A stretch of DNA of 64,000 nucleotides from JAISGQ01 sp045536305 (GTDB lineage Bacteria > Bacillota > Clostridia > Oscillospirales > Acutalibacteraceae). The DNA lies in NCBI GenBank assembly GCA_045536305.1, contig JAZSNH010000093.1, positions 30,278 to 94,277 of the forward strand, read 5' to 3'. Below, in pieces: positions 50,437-59,691 of this stretch (its first letter is position 1; each line of letters starts with the position of its first letter). The position numbers and the translations under genes are program-made. Below the pieces are notes generated by a model, which saw nothing but the letters and a program-made list of their open reading frames with translations, ran no database searches and was not told the origin of the DNA.

Positions 50437-51879
50437 ATGACAGATAAGAAAACAGCCGAAAGGCTTGTGCAGCTTCGAAAGGCGGCAGGGCTTTCCCAGA
50501 ACAAGCTTGGCGAACAGCTCGGCATCAGCAACAGAGCTGTTTCAAAATGGGAAAAGGGGCTTGCTATGCCCTCTACGATAAATTTTATCAAGCTGTCAAA
50601 AATATTCTCGGTTCCCATAGAATACTTTTTTGAGGATCTTCCCTCAGAAATTCAGGACACAGCTATCGCCCCATGCGGCATGGAGTCATTAAGCGAGCTT
50701 TACAAAATCGGAAGAGGTCCTTCGAGCTCTCACACAATGGGTCCTGAACGGGCATGCCTTATCTTCAGGGACAAAAATCCCCATGCCGATAAATTCAAGG
50801 TCGTGCTGTATGGCTCTTTGGCGAAAACCGGCAAAGGGCACGGCACCGACACCGTTATAGAAAAGACCCTTTCCCCTATCCCCTGTGATATCGAGTTTGA
50901 TTTTCGCGATACCGCTTTGCCTCATCCCAATACTATGGAGCTTTTTGCCTTTGAGGGCGAAAAGCAAACCGACTTTGCCAGAGTTTTCAGCGTCGGCGGA
51001 GGCAGAATAGTCTTTGAGGGCGACGATGCGGTAAAGGCACCCATAGTATACGAGAAAACGAAATTTTCCGATATTGCCGATTACTGCGCCGACCGCAGCA
51101 TGCGCCTTTATCAATACGCAGAGGAGATCGAGGGCAAGGAAAAGCTCCGCGAATACATGAGCGTTATATGGGAGGCTATGAAGGCCTCGGTAAGGGCGGG
51201 ATTGAAAGCCTCGGGAGTGCTTCCGGGCGGTCTTGAGCTTCAGAAAAAGGCAAAATATCTTTACAATATGCAGCATATAGACGAAAAGCCCGAAACCAGA
51301 GAGGGCAGGCTCGTCTGCTCCTATGCCTTTGCGGTAAGCGAACAGAATGCATCGGGCGAGCGCATTGTGACCGCTCCCACCTGCGGTGCGGCGGGCGTTC
51401 TGCCTGCTGTTATGTATTACCAGCAGCAAAAGAACAATTTCTCCGACGATGAGATAATAAACGCGCTTATAACAGGCGGAATCATAGGAAATCTTGTAAA
51501 GACCAATGCGTCGATATCGGGCGCAGAGTGCGGTTGTCAGGCGGAGGTCGGCACCGCCTGTGCCATGGCCGCCGCGGCTCTTGCAGAGCTTTTCGGGCTG
51601 AACTTCGACAAGATAGAATATTCTGCCGAGATTGCTATTGAGCATCATCTGGGGCTTACCTGCGACCCTATATGCGGACTTGTGCAGATACCCTGCATAG
51701 AGCGCAATGCCGTTGCCGCCATGAGAGCGATAAACGCAGTCAATCTCGCAAGCTTTCTAAGCGACACAAGAAAAATATCGCTCGACAGAGTAATAATAAC
51801 CATGAAGGAAACAGGACAGGATCTGGCAGCTCAGTACAGAGAAACCTCCGAGGGCGGCCTTGCAAACATCAAGCTGTAA
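50437..51879 (+). CDS. XRE-type HTH fused to L-serine ammonia-lyase (serine dehydratase)
   Basis: 480 residues. Residues 8-62 form an XRE/Cro helix-turn-helix (LVQLRKAAGLSQNKLGEQLGI, RAVSKWEKGLAMPS). Residues 83-480 are a single-chain iron-sulfur serine dehydratase: GRGPSSSHTMGPERA, a shortened beta-like domain (about 100-230), then the catalytic part with APTCGAAGVLPAVM, ECGCQAEVG (C367), TCDPICGLVQIPCIER (C409, C420). The C367-C409-C420 spacing (42 and 11) matches the three cluster ligands of the Legionella enzyme. The C-terminus (GLANIKL) lacks the tail cysteine of that enzyme. Product pyruvate and ammonia. The fusion suggests an enzyme that also regulates its own gene or serine genes. Confidence 0.88.
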   Translation: MTDKKTAERLVQLRKAAGLSQNKLGEQLGISNRAVSKWEKGLAMPSTINFIKLSKIFSVPIEYFFEDLPSEIQDTAIAPCGMESLSELYKIGRGPSSSHTMGPERACLIFRDKNPHADKFKVVLYGSLAKTGKGHGTDTVIEKTLSPIPCDIEFDFRDTALPHPNTMELFAFEGEKQTDFARVFSVGGGRIVFEGDDAVKAPIVYEKTKFSDIADYCADRSMRLYQYAEEIEGKEKLREYMSVIWEAMKASVRAGLKASGVLPGGLELQKKAKYLYNMQHIDEKPETREGRLVCSYAFAVSEQNASGERIVTAPTCGAAGVLPAVMYYQQQKNNFSDDEIINALITGGIIGNLVKTNASISGAECGCQAEVGTACAMAAAALAELFGLNFDKIEYSAEIAIEHHLGLTCDPICGLVQIPCIERNAVAAMRAINAVNLASFLSDTRKISLDRVIITMKETGQDLAAQYRETSEGGLANIKL

Positions 51880-51922
51880 AAACAGCATCGGCGAATATTC
51901 CGTTCGTCGATGCTGTTTCTTT
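51880..51922 (+). terminator. Terminator of the serine dehydratase gene
   Basis: AAACAGCATCG pairs with CGATGCTGTTT; the loop adds a short GCGAA/TTCGT stem. The T-run is interrupted (TTTCTTT). Confidence 0.8.
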
Positions 51923-51981
51923 ATACTATATACTTTTAATTTTAAACAAAGTCCGTTTTGCCGATTTGTTGAATATATCAA

Positions 51982-52010
51982 TTGTTTCACCTTCTCTAAA
52001 TTGGTACAAT
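51982..52010 (+). promoter_or_regulatory. Promoter of the cysteine-ladder LRR protein
   Basis: TTGTTT, 17-base spacer, TACAAT, 37 bp before the ATG. Confidence 0.6.
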
Positions 52011-52047
52011 AATTTTATAGGAAAATTTTTCTTGTGGAGGTAATAAT

Positions 52048-55000
52048 ATGAAGCAGACGCGAATATGGCAAAACGATGCCTTGAGCGCACTCGGAAAGAA
52101 AGCGGCAGCGGTGCTTTTATGCCTTTGCCTTCTTATCTCCTGCGTTCAGAACGTCACATTCAAATCTATTTCTGCAGACGAAGCTGTAAGCGGAAGTGAC
52201 GCTTTCGCTGTTTCTGAGGCAGATAAAGCGGAAAAAGCCGCAGAGCCCGTTTCAAAAACCGATATTGAGGTAAGTCTTACGGACGCAGCAGAAGAATTTT
52301 CCGCTTCTGATACAGCGGTATCAGATACCGATATGTCTGTAGACAGCGTGATTTCCGATGCTCAGCAGGCCGTTCTTCTGCTGAGTGTTGCCCCCAGAGC
52401 GAGCCACGGCTCACCGAAGGTCACAATGACTACCGCAAAGGAAATCGGCAGTACAATGTCTTTTGACATTTTCGCTTCCGATACATTATACATCGACTGG
52501 GGCGACGGCAATATTGTCGAATACTCTCCCGACGGCGTGACCGCAGGCAGTGAAATTAAGTTTTACTGCGACGGAAATATTCTGATGCTGTATTGCTACT
52601 ACAACGAGCTGACCGAGCTCGATGTAAGCAACAGTCCCACAATCGAGAATTTGTACTGCGGCTACAACAGCCTGACCGAGCTTGATGTAAAGAGCAACAC
52701 CGCGCTGAACACCCTGTCCTGTGAAAGCAACTCTCTGAGTGAGCTTGATGTAAAGAGCAACACCGCGCTGATGACCTTGCACTGCAGCGAAAACAACCTG
52801 ACCGAGCTTGATGTGAGTAACAATACCGAGCTGGTTTTTCTGCACTGCAGCAACAATGCTCTGACCGAGCTTGATGTAAAGAGCAACACTGCGCTGACAA
52901 ATCTTCTCTGCTCCGACAATGCTCTGACCGAGCTTGATGTGAGCAAAAATACCGCGATGTTTTATTTCGACTGCGCCAACAACGCTCTGACCGAGCTTGA
53001 TGTGAGCAAGAATACCGCGCTGACAACCTTTTCCTGCAATGACAATGCTCTGACCGAGCTTGATGTAAAGAACAACACAGAGCTTGATTATTTTCAGTGC
53101 CACAATAATGAGCTGACCGAGCTTGACGTAAGCAGCAACGCCGCACTGAGGGTACTCTATTGCGACAACAACGCCCTGACCGAGCTTGATGTAAGCAGCA
53201 ACCCTGCGCTTATATCCTTGTACTGCGGCTACAACAGCCTGTCTGAGCTCGATGTAAGCAGCAATCCTGCACTTAAATCCTTGTCCTGCAATGACAACGA
53301 TTTAAGCGAGCTCGATGTAAGCAATAATGCTTTATTAGATATTCTTTCCTGCTGCAGTAATAATCTGACCGAGCTCGATGTAAGCGGCAATCCCGCTCTT
53401 ACATCCTTGTTCTGTTATGACAACGCCCTAACTGAGCTCGATGTAAGCGGCAATCCTGCTCTTACATCCTTCTCCTGCTACGCTAACGCCCTCAGATATT
53501 CAACTATGTCTGAAAACATAGCAGATATCGAATATTCTGAGTATTATTATCAGGAAGATATAAATATACCCTCTTCTGTTGATGCAGGTACAGAGATCGA
53601 CCTTTCCTCCGAATACGACATAAACGGAACAAAGACCGTTTATACATGGTCTGACACCTCTGATAATTCGGTAGTTACACCCACTTCTTCCGAGAACGGT
53701 GTATTTACCTTCGGCAACGACTTTGCAGGCAAGACTCTCTACTGCACCATGACAAATGATGCCTTCCCCGAGTTGACTCTTGCCACAACAGCGGTAGAAA
53801 TCATTGAGACCACTCCCGATTACGGCGAGCCGAAGATAACAATGACTACTGCAAACGCAGTCGGAAATACAATGAATATTTCTTTCACCGCCGATGATAC
53901 TATTTATTTTGACTTGGGCGATGGAAATATTATTGAATATTATACTGATGGTGTCATCGCAGGCAGTGAAATTAAGATTTACTGCAACGGCAGCATAACA
54001 GAATTGTCATGTGATTCAAATAATTTAACCAATCTTGATATCAGCAACTGTACTACGCTTAAGAAAATATATTGCACTCATAATGCATTAACAGAGCTTG
54101 ATGTCAGCAATAATACTGCACTGACGGATTTGTATTGCGATCAAAACAACCTGACAGAGCTTGATATCAGCAATAATACTGCACTGACGGATTTGTATTG
54201 CGGTCAAAACAACCTGACAGAGCTTGATGTAAGCAGCAACACCGCGCTGACTTATTTAGATTGCTGCAACAACAATCTGACCGAGCTTGATGTCAGCAAC
54301 AACACTGCTTTGCTGGAATTGCTTTGCTACCAACTCAACCTGAGCGAGCTTGATATCAGCAACAACACTGCGCTGGCTTATTTGGATTGCCTTGGCAACA
54401 ATCTGAGCGAGCTTGATGTCAGCTACAACACCGCGCTGATTCATTTGGATTGCTCATACAACGACCTGAGCGAGCTTGATGTCAGCAACAACACTGCACT
54501 AACCGAGTTGTGGTGCAGCGGCAACAACCTGACAGAACTTGATGTCAGCAACAACACTGCGCTGACGTGGTTTTGGTGCTACAACAACAACCTGACCGAG
54601 CTTGATATCAGCAACCATCCTGAGCTTACACATTTGAATTGCTATGGCAACAATCTCAGATATTCAACTATGTCTGATAACATAGCAGATATCGACGATA
54701 CGGATTATTCCCCGCAGGCTCCTGTAGAAATCCCTGCACAGGCAAGCGAGATCGACCTTTCCTCCGAATATGACATAAGCGGAACCAAGACAGTATACAC
54801 ATGGTATGATTCCGCTGATGATTCGGTAGTTACACCCACCTCTTCCGAAGATGGTGTATTTACCTTCGGCAACGACTTTGCAGGCAAGACTCTCTACTGC
54901 ACCATGACAAACGAGGTCTTCCCCGACCTGACCCTTACCACAACAGCGGTCGAAGTTATTGCATCTGACGAGGAACCCGAGGAGCCTGTTGTCAGCGACA

Positions 55001-55347
55001 GCGACCTGCCCGAGGACGATGATGAACCCGAAGAGCCTGTTGTAAGCGATAGTGACCTGCCCGAGGATCCTGAGGAACCCGAAGAGCCTGTTGTAAGCGA
55101 CGGCGACCTGCCCGAGGACGATGATGAACCCGAAGAGCCTGTTGTAAGCGACGGCGACCTGCCTGAGGACGAGGATGATAAAAACGATCAGTCAGGCGGC
55201 AGCAACTCTTCTAATGGCTCCGAAACGCCGAAGACCGGCGACGACAGCGCAATGCCCATAGCTTCGTTTGTATTTACCCTGTCCTTTGCGGCGATGGCAT
55301 CATTTGCATGGCTTATGATCAAAAAACGCAAAGAATCCGAAATTTAA
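52048..55347 (+). CDS. InlJ-like cysteine-ladder LRR surface protein, sortase-anchored
   Basis: 1099 residues. Signal peptide (about 1-43), a Ser/Asp-rich stretch, then two LRR blocks (14 and 10 repeats of exactly 21 residues). The consensus NxLTELDVSxNTALTxLxC has the cysteine ladder known from Listeria InlJ. A short beta domain (WGDGN) precedes each block and a domain with EYDIxGTKTVYTW and SVVTPTSSE and DFAGKTLYCTMTN follows it. The C-terminal stalk has four acidic units (EEPVVSDSDLPEDDDEP) and the sorting signal TPKTG, a membrane helix and KKRKESEI. Likely binds proteins or glycans at the cell surface. No sortase gene is in the window. GGAGG lies just before the ATG. Confidence 0.93.
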   Translation: MKQTRIWQNDALSALGKKAAAVLLCLCLLISCVQNVTFKSISADEAVSGSDAFAVSEADKAEKAAEPVSKTDIEVSLTDAAEEFSASDTAVSDTDMSVDSVISDAQQAVLLLSVAPRASHGSPKVTMTTAKEIGSTMSFDIFASDTLYIDWGDGNIVEYSPDGVTAGSEIKFYCDGNILMLYCYYNELTELDVSNSPTIENLYCGYNSLTELDVKSNTALNTLSCESNSLSELDVKSNTALMTLHCSENNLTELDVSNNTELVFLHCSNNALTELDVKSNTALTNLLCSDNALTELDVSKNTAMFYFDCANNALTELDVSKNTALTTFSCNDNALTELDVKNNTELDYFQCHNNELTELDVSSNAALRVLYCDNNALTELDVSSNPALISLYCGYNSLSELDVSSNPALKSLSCNDNDLSELDVSNNALLDILSCCSNNLTELDVSGNPALTSLFCYDNALTELDVSGNPALTSFSCYANALRYSTMSENIADIEYSEYYYQEDINIPSSVDAGTEIDLSSEYDINGTKTVYTWSDTSDNSVVTPTSSENGVFTFGNDFAGKTLYCTMTNDAFPELTLATTAVEIIETTPDYGEPKITMTTANAVGNTMNISFTADDTIYFDLGDGNIIEYYTDGVIAGSEIKIYCNGSITELSCDSNNLTNLDISNCTTLKKIYCTHNALTELDVSNNTALTDLYCDQNNLTELDISNNTALTDLYCGQNNLTELDVSSNTALTYLDCCNNNLTELDVSNNTALLELLCYQLNLSELDISNNTALAYLDCLGNNLSELDVSYNTALIHLDCSYNDLSELDVSNNTALTELWCSGNNLTELDVSNNTALTWFWCYNNNLTELDISNHPELTHLNCYGNNLRYSTMSDNIADIDDTDYSPQAPVEIPAQASEIDLSSEYDISGTKTVYTWYDSADDSVVTPTSSEDGVFTFGNDFAGKTLYCTMTNEVFPDLTLTTTAVEVIASDEEPEEPVVSDSDLPEDDDEPEEPVVSDSDLPEDPEEPEEPVVSDGDLPEDDDEPEEPVVSDGDLPEDEDDKNDQSGGSNSSNGSETPKTGDDSAMPIASFVFTLSFAAMASFAWLMIKKRKESEI
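52603..53484 (+). repeat. LRR block 1, fourteen 63-bp units
   Basis: Exact 21-residue period with near-identical DNA (GAGCTTGATGT recurs); codes for the cysteine-ladder consensus. Confidence 0.95.
54019..54648 (+). repeat. LRR block 2, ten 63-bp units
   Basis: Same 21-residue period as block 1, separated from it by a non-repeat domain. Two adjacent units (around 54115-54230) are almost identical in DNA. Confidence 0.95.
54964..55178 (+). repeat. Acidic stalk repeat, four units
   Basis: Four copies of a Glu/Pro/Val/Ser/Asp unit of about 17-18 residues, the wall-spanning stalk before the sorting signal. Confidence 0.9.
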
Positions 55348-55357
55348 TCTTTTAACT

Positions 55358-55400
55358 AACGCACCCCGACAGATGCTATATCTGTCGGGGTGCGTTTTAT
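55358..55400 (+). terminator. Terminator of the LRR surface protein gene
   Basis: AACGCACCCCGACAGAT pairs with ATCTGTCGGGGTGCGTT around a 5-base loop, followed by TTTA and TTTTT. Confidence 0.9.
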
Positions 55401-55474
55401 TTTTTGCAACTTTGCAAATTATGTTTTAATCGGCGAAGAAATGTGCTATTATTATCCCAAAGGGGGCTGCAGAA

Positions 55475-56272
55475 ATGAAGTACAGGCTGGTTGCCAGTGA
55501 TATGGACGGCACACTGCTGACGACAGACAAGAAAATATCAGAACGAAATTACAACGCGATTCGCACAGCTTCGGAAATGGGATGCCTTTTCTGCCTCTGC
55601 TCGGGCAGGACACCGGTGGGCATTTCGTCCTATATAAAGGAGCTTGGGATAGATTCTCCCATAATTGCCGCAAACGGCGCGGTAGTCGCCATGCCCGACG
55701 GCAGGATACTCTATGAGCTCGAAATGTCGGACGAATCGGCAAGGACTCTTTACCGCTGTGCTAACGAGCTTGATGTTACCGTATGTATATGGTCTAAAGA
55801 GCTTCTTTACGCAAACCGCTGTGACGCCTATATCGAACACTACAAGAGGGTTATCGGTGTCGATGCCGAGATTTTTGACGATATAGAGCCTATTATCGCA
55901 CGAGGCGTGCTCAAGATGATATGGTTTGCAGAGCCTGAGCGAATGCCCGAGCTTCACGAATTTTTAAATGAGCATTGCCCTTCGGACAACGGCTGGTCAA
56001 ACTCCACGAGCCGAATGATAGAATTTAACGATGTGCGTGTCTCTAAGGCCACCGCGATGGAATATTTAGGCAAAATTTACGGCATAAAACGAGAAGAAAT
56101 GATAGCCATGGGCGATAATTACAACGACCTGCCCATGCTTCGGTACGCAGGGCTTTCCGTCGCCATGGCGAACGCTCCCGACGATATAAAAGCACAGTGC
56201 GATTTTGTAACGGACACTAACGACTGCGACGGAGTCGGCAAGGCGCTCGAACGGTTTGTAATCACTGTTTAA
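55475..56272 (+). CDS. HAD-superfamily (Cof-type) sugar-phosphatase-like hydrolase
   Basis: 265 residues, cytosolic. Motif I VASDMDGTLL (D9, D11), motif II CSGRTP, and motif III/IV MAMGDNYNDLPMLRYAG define the Cof/YidA branch, with the cap domain between. Typical substrates are sugar phosphates, flavin precursors or phosphoglycolate; none can be assigned. AAGGGGG ribosome site. Monocistronic or transcribed with the next gene (40-bp gap). Confidence 0.93.
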   Translation: MKYRLVASDMDGTLLTTDKKISERNYNAIRTASEMGCLFCLCSGRTPVGISSYIKELGIDSPIIAANGAVVAMPDGRILYELEMSDESARTLYRCANELDVTVCIWSKELLYANRCDAYIEHYKRVIGVDAEIFDDIEPIIARGVLKMIWFAEPERMPELHEFLNEHCPSDNGWSNSTSRMIEFNDVRVSKATAMEYLGKIYGIKREEMIAMGDNYNDLPMLRYAGLSVAMANAPDDIKAQCDFVTDTNDCDGVGKALERFVITV

Positions 56273-56321
56273 GGCGCGCAAAATCGTCGTTCTTTAAAAA
56301 TTTTTTCAGGAGATGTCCTTT

Positions 56322-56909
56322 ATGTGTGAAGCCTTTTCAATTTTTTCTTTTGCCGCAGCTATAATCTTTGCTGTCATGATAATTATTGTAATATTCCTTA
56401 TCCGCAACTTTTCGAGCAAGGCTTTCGGCACTCCCAGTCTTTCCGAGGCAATAGAGATGCAGGACAGGCTTGAGGAAACGACTCCAAAATCCCTTAACGG
56501 AATGGATTCTGTATTCCTTCCGAAAATCATGGCGGATTTTCCCGATTTTAATATCACCCTCGCAAAAACAAACGTCAAGGACAAGCTGCGCGAGGTGCTG
56601 AAGGACAAGGCAGAGCTTTATATTCATTCTGTTGTCATAAGCAACTACGTGCGCGCAGATATCGAAAAAACCATTTTCTTTCAGGCCGCTTTGCAGTTCA
56701 GAGAAAACGGCAGACTCAATCAGAAACGCTATATCCTGCAGTATGCCTTTGTTCTTAACACCGACAGCGGAGATACCGTTGCCGCAAACTGCCCAAACTG
56801 CGGCGGTGCCGTTTCCGAAACCAATCAGAAGGTCTGCGAATTTTGCGGTTCGCGCCTTGTTAATGTCCTCGGAAATACTTGGAAATTTACCGAGGTCTGC
56901 GAAGGATAG
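56322..56909 (+). CDS. Membrane protein with C-terminal zinc ribbon
   Basis: 195 residues. One N-terminal helix (about 6-28), then a domain of about 110 residues (MDSVFLPKIMADFPDFNITLAKTNVKDKLREVLKD) and a C-terminal zinc ribbon (CPNCGGAVSETNQKVCEFCGSR). The pattern resembles Tim44-like or DUF-type membrane-linked proteins, with the ribbon in the cytosol. The ATG at 56322 is preferred, since AGGAG would be adjacent to the ATG at 56313 with no gap. Function unknown. It follows the HAD gene and precedes a strong terminator, so they probably share a transcript. Confidence 0.7.
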   Translation: MCEAFSIFSFAAAIIFAVMIIIVIFLIRNFSSKAFGTPSLSEAIEMQDRLEETTPKSLNGMDSVFLPKIMADFPDFNITLAKTNVKDKLREVLKDKAELYIHSVVISNYVRADIEKTIFFQAALQFRENGRLNQKRYILQYAFVLNTDSGDTVAANCPNCGGAVSETNQKVCEFCGSRLVNVLGNTWKFTEVCEG

Positions 56910-56921
56910 TAAAGTATCAGC

Positions 56922-56959
56922 GCAAAAGCCGATGTCATAATGACATCGGCTTTTGTTTT
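56922..56959. terminator. Bidirectional terminator
   Basis: GCAAAAGCCGATGTCA pairs with TGACATCGGCTTTTGT around TAA. It lies between the convergent zinc-ribbon and uxaC genes. Confidence 0.9.
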
Positions 56960-56979
56960 AAGGGCTTGTGTAAAAAACC

Positions 56980-58374
56980 TTAGAATCCAAAATAATTCTT
57001 TGCGTTGTTATAGGAAATATCTCTTACTATCGATCCGAGGGTTTCCATATCGCAGGGATACATGCCCTTTTCTGTCCATTCGCCCAGAAGCTCACATAGT
57101 ATGCGTCTGAAATATTCGTGACGAGTATAGGAAAGGAAGCTTCTCGAATCGGTGAGCATACCGACAAAGCCTGCGAGATAACCAAGATTTGCAAGGGATA
57201 TCATCTGGTCGCGCATGCCCGTTATGTGGTCATTGAACCACCACGCAGAGCCCTGCTGTATTTTGCCTGCACAGGGCGCGCTCTGGAAGCAGCCGATAAC
57301 TGTGCCGATAACCGCATTGTCATTTGGATTAAGGCTGTAAATTATCGTTTTCGGCATATTTTCGGAAATTGCACCGAGAAAACCCGTAAGCTGTGAAGCA
57401 GGTGTATAGCTGCTTATGCAATCATAGCCTGTGTCGGGTCCGAGCTTTTGAAATTGGCTCGGGTTGTTGTCGCGCAGACAGCCGTAGTGAAGCTGCACCA
57501 CCCAGCCGCGAGCTGCATATTCGCCTGCACAGAACAGCATGAAAGCGGTTTTGTACTTTTGTATCTGCTCTCTTCTGAGCGCACTGCCCTGTCTTCTCAA
57601 TGCAAATATCTCTTCGATTTCTTCATCGGAGGCGGGCTCATACATAACATACTCAAGTCCGTGATCGGAAATTCGGCAGCCATGCGATGCAAAATAATCC
57701 ATACGCACAGAAAGTGCTCTTTTTAAGCTTGCAAAGGTATCGCATCTTTCGTTTGTAAGCGCCGCGAGCTTATCTATATACTCGCAGAAGTCCGATTTTT
57801 CAATATTCATTGCTTTGTCGGGGCGCCATGCAGGAAACACCTTTACATCAAAGCTCTCATCAGCGGCAATGGCCGCATGCCATTCGAGGGTATCTGTCGG
57901 GTCGTCGGTGGTACATATAACGTCGACATCAGATGCCTTTACTATGCCTCTTGCGCTCATTTCTTCCTCGCTGAGCTTAGCGCAGGTTATTTCCCACACC
58001 TCTTCGGCAGTGCTTCCGCCGAGGATACCGTTATATTCGAAATATCTCTGCAGCTCCATGTGGCTCCAGTGATAAAGAGGATTTCCGATGGCGCGTTCGA
58101 GAGTCTCCGCCCATTTTTGGAATTTTTCCCTGTCGGGAGCGCTTCCCGTAATATAATATTCATCGACTCCTGCAGAGCGCATGAGCCTCCATTTATAATG
58201 GTCTGCGCCGAGCCACACCTCGGTAATGTTTTTAAACCGCCTGTTTTCTGCTATATCTCTCGGATTTATATGGCAGTGGTAATCTATTATGGGCATTTTT
58301 GACGCATGCTCGAAAAAAAGCCTTTTGGCTGTTTCTGTCGAAAGAAGAAAGTCCTTGTCCATAAATGCTTTCAT
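56980..58374 (-). CDS. uxaC: Glucuronate isomerase (uronate isomerase)
   Basis: 464 residues. Isomerises D-glucuronate to fructuronate (and galacturonate to tagaturonate). Family marks: MPIIDYHCHINPRDIAEN, the W-GADHYKWRLMRSAG segment, NNPSQFQKLGPDTGYDC, and the C-terminal LGYLAGFVGMLTDSRSFLSYTRHEYFRRILC. The metal-binding His and Asp residues of the amidohydrolase fold are present (HCH; the DSR). The gene stands alone without uxuA/uxuB or kdgK, so the rest of the pathway is elsewhere. Divergent from an AEC transporter, with a 289-bp gap. Confidence 0.96.
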   Translation of the reverse strand: MKAFMDKDFLLSTETAKRLFFEHASKMPIIDYHCHINPRDIAENRRFKNITEVWLGADHYKWRLMRSAGVDEYYITGSAPDREKFQKWAETLERAIGNPLYHWSHMELQRYFEYNGILGGSTAEEVWEITCAKLSEEEMSARGIVKASDVDVICTTDDPTDTLEWHAAIAADESFDVKVFPAWRPDKAMNIEKSDFCEYIDKLAALTNERCDTFASLKRALSVRMDYFASHGCRISDHGLEYVMYEPASDEEIEEIFALRRQGSALRREQIQKYKTAFMLFCAGEYAARGWVVQLHYGCLRDNNPSQFQKLGPDTGYDCISSYTPASQLTGFLGAISENMPKTIIYSLNPNDNAVIGTVIGCFQSAPCAGKIQQGSAWWFNDHITGMRDQMISLANLGYLAGFVGMLTDSRSFLSYTRHEYFRRILCELLGEWTEKGMYPCDMETLGSIVRDISYNNAKNYFGF

Positions 58375-58530
58375 TGTATTTTATTCTCCAATCTTATAAA
58401 ATGATGTACATTCGCAATTTATAATTTTACATTTTTATTTTACCTCATTTGCGATAAACTTGCAATGGCTGCGAGCAATAAAAACAACTATTTTGTTCCT
58501 GCAAATGCCGCTTCTTCGAAAATGAAACTG

Positions 58531-58559
58531 TTGACTCCGAGGGATAAAAAAAGTAAAAT
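58531..58559 (+). promoter_or_regulatory. Promoter of the AEC transporter gene
   Basis: TTGACT, 17-base spacer, TAAAAT in the gap between divergent uxaC and AEC genes. No clear promoter is seen for uxaC and nothing else is recognised in the gap. Confidence 0.65.
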
Positions 58560-58663
58560 CATAGTGTATAAAAGGCTTTGATATTGCTTATAAATATCGA
58601 GGAGTCATCCGACTCTCCCCCATGCTTTATTAAATTCCCCCGAAACAAAGGCAGGTGTTTTTC

Positions 58664-59656
58664 TTGGATGCTTTTATTTTTGCCGCAAATGCGGTTTTTC
58701 CCATACTTATTATGATTGTGCTTGGATATTTTCTTAAGTGCATCAGGCTTTGCAGCCGCGAATTTGCCGCCACGCTGAACAAGGTCTGCTATCGGGTGTT
58801 TCTTCCCGTTATGCTCGCTTACAATCTTTATTCGGGCGGCGGCATAAAAACCGCCGATCTTGAGATAGTCGGCTTTGTAAGCGTCGCCTGCGTAGTTATG
58901 TTTTTCCTCGGTCTGCTTATTGTGACGATTTTTGTAAAGGACACCGAAAAGAAAGGTGTCGTTTTGCAATGCGCCTTCCGTTCGAATTTTGCAATAATCG
59001 GTCTGCCTTTAGCCCAGAGCATTGCAGGTGATGAAGGCGCGCGGCTCGCTGCGGTGGCTTCTGCTGTGTCTATCCCGATTTTTAATGTGTTTGCGGTCGC
59101 TTCGCTCAGCATTTTCCGAAAAAAGGACGACAACAGCAAGCGCGCAGATGTCCGCGAAATAATAAAAGGCATCCTCACAAATCCTCTTATTATCGGCATC
59201 GCATGCGGTTTGTTCATTCTTGTCGGCGAACTGCTGCTGCGCCGTTTTGGTTTAAATTTCAAGCTCAGCGAGATCACTCCTGTTTATTCTGTTATGAAGT
59301 CCTTAACTGCCGCGACAACACCGCTGACCCTTATCGCTCTCGGTGCCCAGTTTGAATTTAAGTCTGCAAAAAAGCTTTTATCACCCATTGCGGTCGGCAT
59401 TGTTTCAAGGCTTGTATTTATGCCCTCGCTTGTAATGAGCTGCGCGTATCTTTTCTTTCCTCAGTTTACGGCCGGACATTTCGCCATGCTGCTTGCCCTT
59501 TCCGGTTCCCCTGTGGCGCTCTCAAGCGCCATATTGGCAGGTGAAATGAACGCGGACAGCGAGCTTGCAGGCCATCTTGTAATATGGACCACCGTATTTT
59601 CTATGCTGACGGTATTCTGCTTTATCAGCGCTTTCCGTTCTATAGGAATTTTCTGA
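58664..59656 (+). CDS. AEC (auxin efflux carrier) family transporter
   Basis: 330 residues, ten helices in two halves (ANAVFPILIMIVLGYFLKCI at the start, LVIWTTVFSMLTVFCFISAF at the end). Family members move organic acids such as malate or malonate. The TTG at 58664 is preferred to the GTG at 58655, since AGG lies eight bases before it. Long T-rich leader with a short stem. Divergent from uxaC, so both may respond to hexuronates, but this is only positional. Ended by hairpins within the MITE-like region. Confidence 0.85.
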   Translation: MDAFIFAANAVFPILIMIVLGYFLKCIRLCSREFAATLNKVCYRVFLPVMLAYNLYSGGGIKTADLEIVGFVSVACVVMFFLGLLIVTIFVKDTEKKGVVLQCAFRSNFAIIGLPLAQSIAGDEGARLAAVASAVSIPIFNVFAVASLSIFRKKDDNSKRADVREIIKGILTNPLIIGIACGLFILVGELLLRRFGLNFKLSEITPVYSVMKSLTAATTPLTLIALGAQFEFKSAKKLLSPIAVGIVSRLVFMPSLVMSCAYLFFPQFTAGHFAMLLALSGSPVALSSAILAGEMNADSELAGHLVIWTTVFSMLTVFCFISAFRSIGIF

Positions 59657-59691
59657 TCCTTCTCAAAATCACTCAAAAAAGTCCACTCTCG

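Noticed and set aside
52603..54648. Regular 63-bp repeats that could be mistaken for a CRISPR or satellite array
   Set aside because: They are in frame, encode an LRR consensus with a fixed cysteine, and have no unique spacers.
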